From Acanthaster planci (taxonomy: Eukaryota > Echinodermata > Asteroidea > Valvatida > Acanthasteridae), in assembly GCF_001949145.1 (NCBI RefSeq), contig NW_019091381.1, positions 1,245,913-1,309,912 on the forward strand: a DNA stretch of 64,000 nt, in the 5' to 3' direction. The notes beneath the pieces are model-generated. The model saw nothing but the letters and a program-made list of their open reading frames with translations. It was not told the origin of the DNA and searched no databases. The translations under genes were made by a program, and so were the position numbers. Shown in pieces: positions 1 through 13,200 of this stretch. Positions within the stretch are counted from its first letter, which is position 1. The number at the start of each line of letters is the position of its first letter.

Positions 1-1206
1 TCACCCCCATGTCCAGTTTTTGCCTCAGTAATTATAAAAATTCAAGTGAACGGGAAAAAACACAAGAACAGCAAAACACGACGAAAACAAACAACGAATC
101 AAATGGAAAACAAAAATATCCGCCTTCAGGCTGGCCCCAAAAGAAAGCCCTCTCCTGAGTATGATCCTGTGTCATTCCGGGTTTTTTTTTTAATTCAAAA
201 TGAACCGATATCGTCCGAAATACAATTGCACAGAGACTTTACTTTACGTAGGCCTGTCCTTTATACAATAAATTTTACTATTTTATTGACTTATTCACAC
301 CGGACGATATTGTAGCGGAAATTTCAACACGATGATTATTCGTGCCTGAAGATAAAGCATAATTTTGAGTTGCGAGAAAAATGCATGACTCATATCTTTT
401 GTTTGCAGTCGAAGTTAAAAAACGTTGATTCCAAAAGGGCATTTTCGTCCATCATCTGAAATGAAAATCACAATCGTTTGGAAAAATTTACTCTTATTAA
501 AAGATGAGTTTTGATATTTGCAGGTTCTGGTTGATTGTAAAATTCATTTCTATTCAAGAAGAAAATTGGCAATTGAAAGCATTAGGCCTACACTGAGTCT
601 TCGGCGCTGCACATGTACATGTACATATAGATGTACATGTACATGTACATGTACATGTACATGTGGCTTGACGTACGGCAACCTGCTGATAACTCACTCC
701 ACCCACCGTTATGAACTTTGACCCGTGACGGGTAAATTACATCAGACGGTCTAAACAGACATATTCGATTTTTATCAGTACCGATAAAATAGATGTTGGA
801 TTTCCGAATATTCCGTCTTTGGAAAAAATAGCTATGTGCAATTAATCACGTGAAGGAATGAAATTAGGTTTTCCTACATCTGATACAATTTTTTTGTCTA
901 ACGACTGTGGTTTTCTTGAAAATCAGATGGATTTATTGACGAGAGCCGATACTAGTGGATAGATCAAAGTATCGGTTGAATTATCGAGTATTCAGCATGT
1001 TGAGCGAGCGTTCGCATACTAGACTCACGGCCTGTCCCATGTATTTGTAATGCAAACGGAAGCGTTAACGTTGGGACCCGTGCCCCGTACCGACCGCGCC
1101 GTACCATTGGACTTCCGACCACCAAGCCGTCAGTGTCAGAAAATGGCGAATTTCAAACCGGGATAAACCCATGTTCCAGTCTGTTAAGTAAAGGAAAGAA
1201 GACAAC
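1..1206. other. 5' flank of crumbs with an (ACATGT)n stretch; no gene seen
   Basis: This stretch lies upstream of the crumbs start codon and presumably holds its promoter and 5' untranslated region. I see no convincing TATA box or coding potential. The short open frames here are low-complexity or AT-rich chance frames. A microsatellite sits at 611-664. Confidence 0.5.
611..664. repeat. (ACATGT)n microsatellite
   Basis: An almost uninterrupted run of the 6-bp unit ACATGT, broken once by ATATAG. A frame reading Cys-Thr repeats crosses it and is not a gene. The same hexamer occurs singly many times in the introns of this window. Confidence 0.95.
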
Positions 1207-1273
1207 ATGGATTCTACGGAACAGAAAAAAGGCTTAGTGGTGGTATTATTAGCCATCATCTGCGTTTGTTTCG
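1207..1273 (+). CDS. crb: crumbs exon 1: signal peptide
   Basis: The ATG at 1207 opens a 22-residue segment with a short polar start and the hydrophobic core [12 protein letters not shown], ending at donor GTAAGT (1274). It stops after the first base of a codon (phase 1), which joins exon 2 as Gly. A similar exon with the same phase lies at 40455-40524 in the duplicate gene, which supports the start choice. Confidence 0.85.
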
Positions 1274-4200
1274 GTAAGTAAACCATCATGTCGGTATGGC
1301 ATTCACTATTTTAATTTTGTCAACTTCAACTTGTGCTGCAGTGGCCTCTGCCCAAGTACAGTGTGCACGCTGACGGACGGGGCCCACCGCTGTCGTCTGC
1401 CGTACAAATGAAACATTTGCCACATTTTTTTTTACAGTTTAAGCCAATCATGGAGGAATGTGTTTTATTCCTCCATGAGCCAATCGACTACTCATTTCAA
1501 TCTCCCCAGTTTGCTAGCCATAGAAACTTCGATTCAAGAGGGATGGATTTCAAGCCACAGGGGGCACTGTTCCATTTTTATCATCATTATTCGCTGTTTG
1601 ATTCATCATAATACTAGGCCTAGCCTACCTTGATGCATCCGCCATCACGGACGTGATGGATGGAGAAAGCCCCTTTTCTCACAGTTTTTGATGCAAGTAA
1701 TGAATTTAATTCCGAAGATTTTAAAAGTCAATTCTTGCTTCTAATATACAACAAAACATGCATGACATGTCTTCATCATGTTCACCCAGGCTCACGGAAA
1801 GTGGTAATAGGCCTAATTTCATTTTCTAACCCCAAAATACCGAAAATGACTCCCATGTCCTAGTTTAGAAGTTGTATGTAATAAAGATTCTGCAAGGCCA
1901 TAGTTGTACTGATATGTTATGTACATTTCCTTGAATGAAGGAAAAAAAGGAGGGAATCCGGAATATAACTCTTGTAAGAGTGATGATTGCCTTTGGAAAC
2001 ATCCATAATATTTCGGAAGAAATATCTCAAAATGCTTCTCAAAAATACATTAGAAAAACAATGTACATCAAAAATAAACTCTGTTAACTTTGTTCAAACT
2101 AACATAAGAAATATCTTGAGCTATGATTTTAAAGTCCTAAATTCATCATTTCTCGAGAAACTGGCACTTTCTTTAACAGAAACAGTAAAAGCCTGACTAC
2201 CAGATACCTTGCTAGGCTTTTGATGAGCTAGAATGGCTAAATTAACTGCATCATCACTTATACTCAGTGGCATTGCACAGAGACATTTTTTTGTGTCCTA
2301 CAATTTTATTTTCTTCCTTTTGTCAAGAATTTTCCTTATCACTGCTGAGGTTCATGATGTTACAATTTGAATACGTGTTCTTTGCAAGTGGTACTACCAT
2401 AGCCAAGGGTTTTGATATTGAACAGATTGTTAGAGTGTTACTTGAAACCAACCCTCCGTGGCTGGCAGATAAACTCCAGACAGCATCTATTTGTTATGGA
2501 GCATGCAGTCTTAAATGGCAGGATTTTGTGTCATTTCTGGTCTCCTATCTGTAGCCAGCTCATAAAGTGGTGATTTTACCCATAGATCTGCTTTTCTTAA
2601 TAAGGTGCAGGCACATACATGTACGTGCACAAATACCCTGTGATTTGAAGTGATTTGAATCTTCTCTTGGCTCAAACTCATGACAAGGCCTTTTTCAGTG
2701 TTAAAAGTTGTCTCTCATGTAGAAAAAAAATGACATATGGCTTGCTTTCATCAGGTTTATTGTCAGTATTTCAGATTTTTTAATGTTAAATGAAAGTGAT
2801 ATTGGTGATATCAGTTTCACCACAGAAATGATTTATCGCAAGAGTTTATTCAGAGTACATCTGGAACTTTCTCCAATTACATGTACATGTGTAATTGCGA
2901 CAGCTACAGGCTTTTTCTAAAATTCAGTCTGCTTTATCCATACATGAACATCCACCAAGCTTTGCTTGTTGTCCATTGTGTTTAAAAAGTAGCTCCCAAG
3001 CTTTAAAATCTGACTGCCAATTTTAAAATGCTTGGCACTACTGGTAAATTAACACAGTGGAATATTTCATCTTACACAGCAGTATCTTGATAAAAGAAAG
3101 CTGTCTAGGAAGGTGTAAAATTGCTTTCAATTTTTACAAAACAGTCTTCCTCTCAGACTCCCACAAAGTTCACGAGCAACGGAAAAAAAAACTACAAAAA
3201 CATAGGAGAGTCATTCAATGTAAGTGGACCTGAAACCCTGTGCTAAAGCAGTGCTCTTTTTCCTCCCAGTTGAAAGGTTTTTGTCAGTCCCCACTAGACT
3301 CCCCAGTTTAAAAATTTAGAACTGAAACAACACTGTGCATTTGTTATTTTGCTTTTGCTAAACTCTAAAGAGTAGAACCTGAATTCCAAAGGATATCCAG
3401 TTTGTTACTGCTTTTGATGTATACATGTACGTGTAGCTTTATTTATCTTATGTTCCACATCTTCAGCAAAGCAATGGTACAGATCCCAATCATACTTACA
3501 TGTAAGTTGAGGAAGTTATTAATTCCCCATTACTTCCTGTACAGTCAAGTTCGATTTCAACAGGAAATTGTTAACTACTTTGTATTCAGTCAGTGATCCC
3601 TTTATTGACGTTTGTTTGCTTACAGTACATGTAGTTCACTTGATAACAAAGGATGACCAAAACTATTACTCAGGACATTTTTCAAGACTCACATCATGTA
3701 CATGTATTGTGGAAGTCCCATTATCATTTTAAGTAGTTTTTAAACATTTTAATAACAAGGTTTGCATAAAAACAGGTGACGCATGTCATGGATGAACAAT
3801 CGGTATGATTACTTGTGATTAGGACATTTCAAAAATAGTATGGTGTACATTGTTGCAACTACAGTAAGATCTACATGTAATTCCTAACAATTTCCATGGC
3901 CAATACAAGTGACTTTCCTTTGCGGTACATGTATTATGCATCTCTGAACTTTAAAAATTCATTTCACTTTTCATTTTAACGTTGCCCCGTACATGTCAAT
4001 TTGAAGGTAACAGAAGTTACAGAAACATTTTTAAAATGTTACTTAGTGCCTTAATTCTTGGTTAAAGAAACAATTGCAACCAGTTCTAACATAGTTATTC
4101 ACAGTCAAATGTAAACACTCCTTGCTGTGGAGAAATCAATTCAAAATATGTAGATTTTGAAGAGTGCGGTTCACCTGAATTTCTGAATAATCTTCAGTAT

Positions 4201-7200
4201 CAAGATGTGCTTATTGATACCTGCGGGCATGGGTGAGCATGGCATACATAATGTGCACCTCTGCACAAAAGAAGTCCACATAATGTAGGGTATGATGGCA
4301 TTGTGTGGACTCGCACTCGTCCACACAATGATTTCCCCTCTTTGAAAAACAGTTTCATTTTGGGGTCAAGGTTATCTGTAGCAAAATGAAGAGGAACAGT
4401 CCAGGAAATCATCATCAAAAATCCAGCTCAAAGGAGTTACCCTAGTAGGAGAAAAAGGAGCATTTTCCTCAAGTTTCCTTAACCACAGGATAACAAAGGA
4501 ATGTCCACACTTTGTATGTAAAACTGGTATTTGTGTCTGCGCTAACCTTACGTACCTAGTGTGGACTTGTGAACAAAAGATACCCACATTCTGTGGGCTT
4601 ACACATGTCCACAGGACGTTTCCCCTTCTCTGAAAAAGAAGTTTAGAGGCATTTTGGGGTAGGGGTCATCTGTCATAAAAAGGAAGAGGAATAGTCAAGG
4701 AAACCTTGTACAAAAAGCCTGCTGAAAATCCTGTTCCCATTCAAGAAAAACGAGTATTTTCACTGAGTTTTCTTAACTGCACGAAAAGAAAGGAATGTCC
4801 ACACTAGGTATGTAAGGTTGGTTGGTGGGTGAGTTTGTTTCTGCATTCAATTGGGGACCTTGAACAATAGAGGACAATAAGGTCCCCCATTGCCAGAGGG
4901 TCCCCGATTGACAACTGTGTACAAAACATATGGGCGGTCTTCTAAAAAAGTTAAAGTACAAACAAAAGAGGAACAATAGGGGGTCCCCAGTTGCAGGCAA
5001 ATACACCCTTGCGTGTGTGTGTACATTGAAGCTAAAGGATTTTATCAGAATTATGATGGAAAGTTTTCTTCTATACAACCAGGATGGACATGTTTACAAA
5101 GTCTTTAACCCAGTACCCAAGGATTCTTGATGTTTGCTGAAAAAAAAGGAATTTCAGATTCAAGTCTCATGAAAACTTGAAGCACTTGTGGCTGCCTCTT
5201 ATGCATTCCCGAATCCAGTGAAATTGTGCCAAACCTGGGTTTAATTTAATACTTGGTTGTGCTTATGAATTTAATTTAAAACCTCAAAGTTCACAACAAT
5301 ACATGTATTGAAGTGTCTTCTTGATCCTAAAAATCTATGTGCACTTTTTTGTAGTGCACAAAAATTAGATGGCTGCACCCTTTGTTAGTAATAATGGTTT
5401 AAGCTTTGTCAAAACAATTATATCAAATTATAAAGATGATTTATCCTGTGCATATTTTCTTCACAAGTCTGTGCCAGCTACCAGTAAATAATTAACAGAT
5501 TCTGAGACAATTTGCAAGCTGTGTGATGGCAATCAACTTCAAGTGGATGGTATTTTGGTTAGCGGGCATGCAAGTCTAGCAGTCCTATGTAATCGGGAAG
5601 TGTTGACAGTCTGTTAATAAATAACTAGGGCCTTGGACACGCAATGGCTAGACCTTGTTATTCTGGCATTACGCAGGCAAGGAATTTATCTGGTTGTATT
5701 ACTCTGCTCAACAAACAGAAACGAATGTTGAAATGTAATAAATGTGGGCTGTAAACATTTGTTAATAGTGATTACGTATGTGTATGTATGTATGTCACAC
5801 CTTGTGCACAGTCTAAACTGTGGCAATGGGTGTTGACTCGTTCCTAAATTATGCAAGGTATACATGCAGATTCTTCTGATTCTCTTGACTTCCTACGGGG
5901 GGGGGATAATTTGTACCAGTTTGCTGATTGGTTGTGGTTTTCATACTGTAGGATTTCAAAGCTCGGTCGACTCCCAGGATTTAAAAACCAACAGGCAGAA
6001 TTTTTGAACTTGTTGCTTTGCTCACAGCAGGCGTCATACCGTTTGTGTACATACATGTATGTACATGCAGACCTTTGATAGTGGCCTCACACTTTCTGCC
6101 GAGTTATATTTGGGTAATGCCAGAAATTATGGGTCCAAAAGTGTGACTTTTTGCGTGTCCCAGTTACATTTGACCTTTGTTATTTGACACGGAAATATCA
6201 CCAGAATCGATTTCAAACTCTTACTATTTTTTTGACAGGTAATCTGCATTAGTTTATCACTCTTGTACATTAGAAAATGTGTTCTGAACTTACAAAATCA
6301 TATGTCAGATGTGACAGGGACACAAAATATGAAAAAAATGGACCCCTAATTTCTGGAGTTACCCATTTATGTAAGAATTTTCTTGTCGTTTTCACGTTCT
6401 GAATGTTTACCAAATGTTTGCAGGTTGTGGGAACTTGAAGAGTTATATGTCAAGTACAGTAATATCAAAAGGATAAACCACTTCAGTCTCTTTCTTTCAT
6501 CACAGTGGTATGCAATTCTACCCTGGAGGTGTATCCAAACAGAACACTGATGTTTAACTGTCCTAAATACTTCAGATTAATTAAAATTCCTTACAACTGA
6601 TGGAGCCTGTAGGATTGTTTGTTGAATCTTCATGTATCTGCAGTCCCCGCACCCTATTTTGGCAGCAAATGTTCATCTCTTAATTGTAGATGTTGGCCTG
6701 CAGATGAATGAAGCCCATCTTTGAATATACATGTATGCATGCTTTCATGGAAGTAGTTGTTCGCTGTGTTTGGTTGGATTTTGCATTTTACACATCAGCA
6801 TTTTTGATTAAAAGTGGTACACTACTCAAAAAAATTAAGGACCGCTTTTTTCTTAACTTGTAATGTTTTTTCCAAGCAATGAGTGGGGTCTAGTTCTTTC
6901 ATTTCTTGTTTGTCTAGATGGCGGTCTCATTGGAATAAATAGTATTTAAAAATGTTTCAAAACATCAGCAGTAAACTGTTTCATATAAAAAAGTATACAC
7001 AAAATAAAAAGTGGTCCTTCACTTTTTGAGCAGTGTATTTATTATGTTACAATATTTTTGTATTGTTATTGTACATGTATGTGAATTGTTGGACTCTGCA
7101 TATAGTTTTGTTAACAATATTTTAAAAGTGTTTGTTCTTTGAAGAGTAATTTTTGGAAACGGGGAATGCAATTTGTTTATCTTGGATTTTTTTGTTTTAT

Positions 7201-10200
7201 GTTTGATACAGGATCCTTCCACCCAACACTTGCCCAGAATGCACCTGCAAGCAAGGTTTACTTCAATGTCTCATCATATGTAAATATCAGCACAGTACTA
7301 AATTTACAGAGCTCTCTAGGAACTTGGCTGAATTTCAGAACTTGCGATGAAGGGGAAATCCTTACCCAAACAGGCTCCAATGGAGACACTTTCACCCTGT
7401 CTGTTATCCCCTCTGGCTTTGTCAGAGCTACATGGACGGTCGGGGCAGTTTCAAAGTCAGCAGATCTTGGGCCCAACTACGCAACCAACACCAAATGGCT
7501 GCTTTTAAGATTGCAATTTGCGCTAGGAAGCATCATTTTGACTGTGGATGACAACTCAACGACATTGGCCTCAGCCTCCATGAACAGCGAACTTTTGGCG
7601 ATTGACTTGTCAGGTGGCAGCGACGTCATCCTAGGCGTGGATTTTGTGGGTTGTATGGAACAAGTTACAGGGCTTCTGCTGGATTCTGCAACAAGTTGGA
7701 GTAACGTAGAGTGGGGTGTCTGCCCACTTGAAATGCAGCAAGGGTGTCGTAAGTAGTCCCTGTGATGTTGATGTGACCTCATCATGAGGTCATAAAGCCA
7801 AAGGTCATGTGATTGTGTGTTGATTTGAATGCTTGTCTGAAATGTAATGAATGTCCACCAGCTGCTTTACGAGGGACAAATTGCCTCACCAAGCATTTAG
7901 TGTAAATCAGAATTCGGCCAAGAACATGACTATAGAGTTTGGTGGAAAAAAATGATGCCATGGGGCTTCAGCAAGGATTTAAAAGAAGGAGGGATGTAAG
8001 GAGTACGTGGAGAGGGCGGTAGAAGTATGGAAAAGATTGAAACAAGTCTGCTAAATGAACTCTCAGCAGAAGTGAAGACACTAATTCATGAAACTAATTT
8101 GAGGCACTTGCTGTGTCGTCCTGTTTAATGATATGCAGAGAAGTACATGTAAGGACTGGGATTTGTTTAACAATTATATTTTCAATCAGTTTGTTTGAAT
8201 CAGTCTTTTGAGTCAGTACAAGTATTGAGTTCAAACAACAAGCACATTTATTTCATGTCTTTATCCTTGAATCATAATCATCTCATTTTAAATGTTTTTG
8301 ACAAGGGAAAAATCTATGTTTTTTTCTGGGAGACATGATCATGGTCCATACCTTTGCACATTCTGCAATCATGCTGCACGCTTTCTGTAGGCAGTTGGGC
8401 AGTTTTCAAAGACCTTTCCTAATGTTTTTTTATGCACAACTCCTCTGTTGTCTTGAAATCAATTTTTTCTTAATTAATCCAACATGCTGACTTTGTGTCA
8501 TTGAAAAAGTCTAAAAGTGTTGCTCCTTGAATGATGACAAGTTGTATAAAGTCACAGATACATGTAGCCATGTCCAAATTGTTCGGCTTCGGCTTAAGAT
8601 GACACACAACTTGATTGGAAATGGCTTCAACCACAGCCGTAATCTTTGCATAATTTCAAGCCACAGCTAGCTCAGGACTTGCATGGCAAGTCCCCCATTT
8701 GCAGTTTTCACATATTTCCATGGAGAATTTCATCATAACCAATACATGAAGTAATTTTGAAGGACACAAAGGAATGCATTTTTTGGTTCAGATGTCTTGT
8801 GCATACTTTTCCTTTCCTAAACCTTCCACTTTTCATTTTTCTGAGTTGGTAAACTAACACTTGACTTTGTCTCCTTCACTGCACATAACCCATCGACATG
8901 TCATCGTGATTGCAAATCCAGTGCTGTCACTGCTGTTGCGATCATTCTCTTGAAGCTCTGGAACTTTGGTGGAAGACACCACAAATCTAGAAAATGAGGA
9001 ACCTGAAGTGGGACAAAACCGCACTGGCGTTGCAGTCATGCTGTTATTCATACATGGATAATCTTCCTCTTGGCTGTCATGTTGAGATTCTCACCTTGAG
9101 AGTTGTAGCAGAGCAATCCTTGAATAAACTTATTTGGATTGGTTTTTCTGAATTTGACTCATGACACTGACAAAGTCCAGGTTGACCAATTCGATGTAGA
9201 TGTTTGTGTCTGCTTTCAAGTGAGCAGTTTGTAAAAGGAAAGAATATACTTGATTCTCGGAAACCAATCTCATCAAGACAGTGTTTTTATAACTTCACTT
9301 TTACCTTGTTTTTCTTACCTCATCTCCAATCTGCCAATTCCCTGAATCCCGGTTATGCCCACCGTTGTTGTGTGTTACAAAAATCTTTGGTTTTTTTTTT
9401 GTTGTTTTTCTCTAGAGCCTCCAGTGCGTAATCCATGCTATACGCATCCGTGCAAAAATGATGGTGTTTGTTACACCAACACACAGGCACCGAGCGGATA
9501 CACGTGCGATTGCACGGCCCGTTACGAGGGTGAAAATTGTGAGATTGATAAAGGTACATACACCAATGGAGAGTAGTATCAAGACACGCAAGCTACAGTA
9601 GCTATAGTAGCCAAGAAAAAAAACGGCTATGCAGGGCTCTTCTTTGGATTACTAACAATGAAAACAAGTCAGGATAGATTTTGCCTTTGGAAAGAAAGGT
9701 TCTGTTCTTGTGGTGAGGCTGTTTTGGCTGTTGAAAGAGAAATTTGTGAAATGCTGATGGTTCAGCTTCTGCGATGTGGTTGGTGTTAAATGCAGTTGAT
9801 GCAAATGACAAAAAAGGCTCCATTTTTTGCTCTATCTCCAAATGCACAGGCAAGGAGATGAATTTGGAAAGCTTCCTGCCAAAGTTGTAGTTTGGTGACC
9901 CATGAAACTGCTTGATTAGTGATTGTTATCAATCAGCAATTTGGTATTTATGCATACATGTATTTAATGAGCCTTTTGTGAATTAAATTTGAATAAAATC
10001 AGGTACACTGAGTTAATATCTGACTGCACATAAACATAACAATTTGAGTTCCGCAGACTAAAGACACTGTTGCTATACCTCATGTTTCGGGGCAAGGTTT
10101 TTCATAGTGACCACCATCTCTGGAATAGACTGGTTCCTCTGTGCCCTTCTTATCCATTGAAAACAGTGTATCGGTGCAGGACGTCTACTCAGCAGAAGCT

Positions 10201-13200
10201 TGCCCTGAATCACGAGGTATAGCAACAGTGCCTTGGTTGGAAGAATTCAAGTTGTTATGTTCACGTGAATTTAAAGAACTCAGTGTACCAGAGTTTATTC
10301 AAATTAAACTCGCAAAAGGCTCGTTGTTTAGCGTGTACTCCTAGTCTTTGTACCTGTAACCTACACGGTAACTTAATGTGTTGTCCGTATGCATGATAAC
10401 TTTGGGCATGAAAAGTTAATTAACATTAACATACATGTAACTATTTTAGTTATAGAAATGTGCAGCACCCCTTTTTTGCTTGAAAGTTATTAACATTTGC
10501 TTCAGCGGCATGCATGCACTTCCACAACTTTTGCAATGTTATGAAAGTATCGAAAACAATGATACATTCTCTGATCAGTACATGTAGACAGAGCTTAGGC
10601 CCAAGATTATAATGTTTTACTTGACACTTCCGTATGTACATGTACAGTCCAGGTACATGCGTTGTGTATAGCGCATAAACCTGTACACAGTGCTGATTGT
10701 ACATGTGACAGCAAATGAAAATTGATATGAAAAAAAAAAAATTGCCTATATTTATCTGAGTACTCCATGGATTTTCTGGGGCAAAATACAGGCATCCCAG
10801 AGTCTCTTTGTTTGGCCCATGATTTGGCAATGTCAGGCAGGGAAATTCCAGCAAAGTCTGATGGGCATTATTTACTGAAAAGCACACGTCACTCTTTACA
10901 GTAGAAGCATTGTACTGTCTGTCTACACATACTTCGCTCCATGGTCTCAGTCACTTTAGCTCCATTGATAGAGTGTCCTTGATTTGACACAGAAATGACG
11001 TGGGTTACAGGTGAGTGTGTAACAGGTGACCTGTTCTAGCTTAAACCTTTTCAGAGGTGTCATTTTCCACAAACTCTTTACTGAAAGACGATTTTCTGAA
11101 AAGAACTCTTAATGTTTCAGTAACAAAACAATTACAAACAGTATTACAGGCCTTTTGAAATTCCAAGAAGTGGTTTATGCCTATCCACTTTGCAGTTTGG
11201 CCTATGCAGTCAAATGAAAATTGCCCAAATTTGGACAATCGTGTAAAAGTTTCGAGCATTCATGGCAAGAGAAGTTCCCAGAAACCACACTCACGTCATA
11301 TCATTAGACCAAAGCATGCACCCATTTCCATATAAGCCCAAGTTGTGAACTTGCCTACCTAGATGTAGTGAATTTTTCAGGAAAAAAGCCTACATTGTGT
11401 ACCCTTGGAAAAAAAAATCAGAATAAAGGCTAGGCATACATGTAATTATGATGTGAATATTTCTATACAGCAAGGAAGGTGCATTTACAGCAATTTGTGT
11501 GCTTGAATGAAATATTCACTAGAAAGAAAAACTATGTACCGGTAAATAGTGCCCGCACTATTTCCTTATCAAGTTGAAGTTCAAACACATAATTATACAG
11601 GCAGTATACATGTACATGTAGGTGGAAGGTGGCGTAACAATTATTGAATATATTGGCATGCGTCCATGCCAAGGTGGACTCTTACTGGTATGTTGTGTTG
11701 TCCAGATACCTGTAGAATCATGGTAAGCTGTGATCAGCACCGGTGTTGAAATTCCCCCACAAAGGGAAAGATCATCTGTAGTGAACTATAGGTTGACCAA
11801 CATGGCGGGAATGATGGATGGTTTGGACCATTCAGTTGACCATTTGAAGCTACATGTAGGCTGTTTGCGCGTGGTCACACCACTGGTTACAGGCCTCGAT
11901 CTTGGGGGAAAAAGGGGCAGGCCACTTTGGCCTTGCCTTCATCAAATTTCAACAGGGCACCAGGCCAGCTCAAGGGGGCATCAAGGCCAATTATTTTGAA
12001 ACCTTTGATTTACATTTTTGACAACCAGTCATGTCATGAGTAAGCCTCTAATCTATTCAGTTCTTGTACACCATGCCACCCCCCTTCAATAAAAGGCGTT
12101 TATCATGCTGCTATTATTTGTCACATTCCCTGTATAAAATTGCAATGTTCTTTTTTAATTAATTTTTAATTAATTTAATTTTTAATTACAATCACCCGGA
12201 CAATGTTTTCTTCCGAATAGATTTTTGTATCCCTTTCCCATTAGAATACAAGGATTCCTTACCCCCTTAAAATAAGTTTAAAATATAATAAATAGTGTTT
12301 ATCCTTTTATTTAAATGAAATGGGGATCCTCTTAAAATGTTTACTGTGTGCTAAATGGCTCATGAAAACTCCGGTAAAGTCGGCATTGTGCGACTCGTAA
12401 GTCGGCCTTTTGATAAAAGTACCAATCATGTGTTGATGCATTTCCATTGATAATTTTTTAGTGGACCTTTATAAGCCGTTGTTTCGTTCAAGTCGGCATG
12501 TTCTCTCGGTTCCTTTTCCATAAAACCACAAAAAAATAAATCCTGGTATGAAGTGAGCTGTAAACAAACAGTCGAAGTAGAGTAGGCTTACATGTACATT
12601 GCGTGTGCAGGAGCGTGACCACATGGGGGTTTCCCCAATATTCGCATCAACTCCAGTACCCCCTCTAATGCATGCGCATGAGTTCTGTCCCTTTTTGGGG
12701 TCGCCCTATTGAACAAAGTTTTACTTAAGGCCAGCCCTAGATCCCGCATGCACACGCCGGTGCATGCCATGTGCTATGCGTGCTGGCATTATGTCAGTAC
12801 AAACGACATGCACGGGTCGTCCTCAGTACAGAGTGATGATGAAAATCGAGGAAAAACTTACCTGAATCGACAACTGAGATAGAAATAAACCAGGGCGGAT
12901 CAAAGCAATTAAACTGGTGCAATGAATTATAGGGATTGTATTAAGGCAGCACACCACGTAAGTCGGTAAGCAGTACATCGACATTTCGAAGTCATTATTT
13001 TTCGAGTCAAGACTGAGTGCCAACTTTGCCGGAGTTTACAAGTTTATGAATACTTCATCCCTACTTTTTCTGGAAAACAGGTTTTCAAGCTTCTGGCACT
13101 TTGAGCCCTCCCGTAATAATGCATCCTTTTAGCGTTTCTTTATACAATCGTGCAATGGCATGATTTTGAGATATGGCCTAACGAATGGTCAAAACTTATT

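Noticed and set aside
518-721. Frame with a Cys-Thr repeat
   Set aside because: Translation of the (ACATGT)n microsatellite.
10450-10887. 145-codon minus-strand open frame
   Set aside because: Contains microsatellite-like TACATG runs and a poly-A/T tract, with no recognisable domain and no splice or start context.
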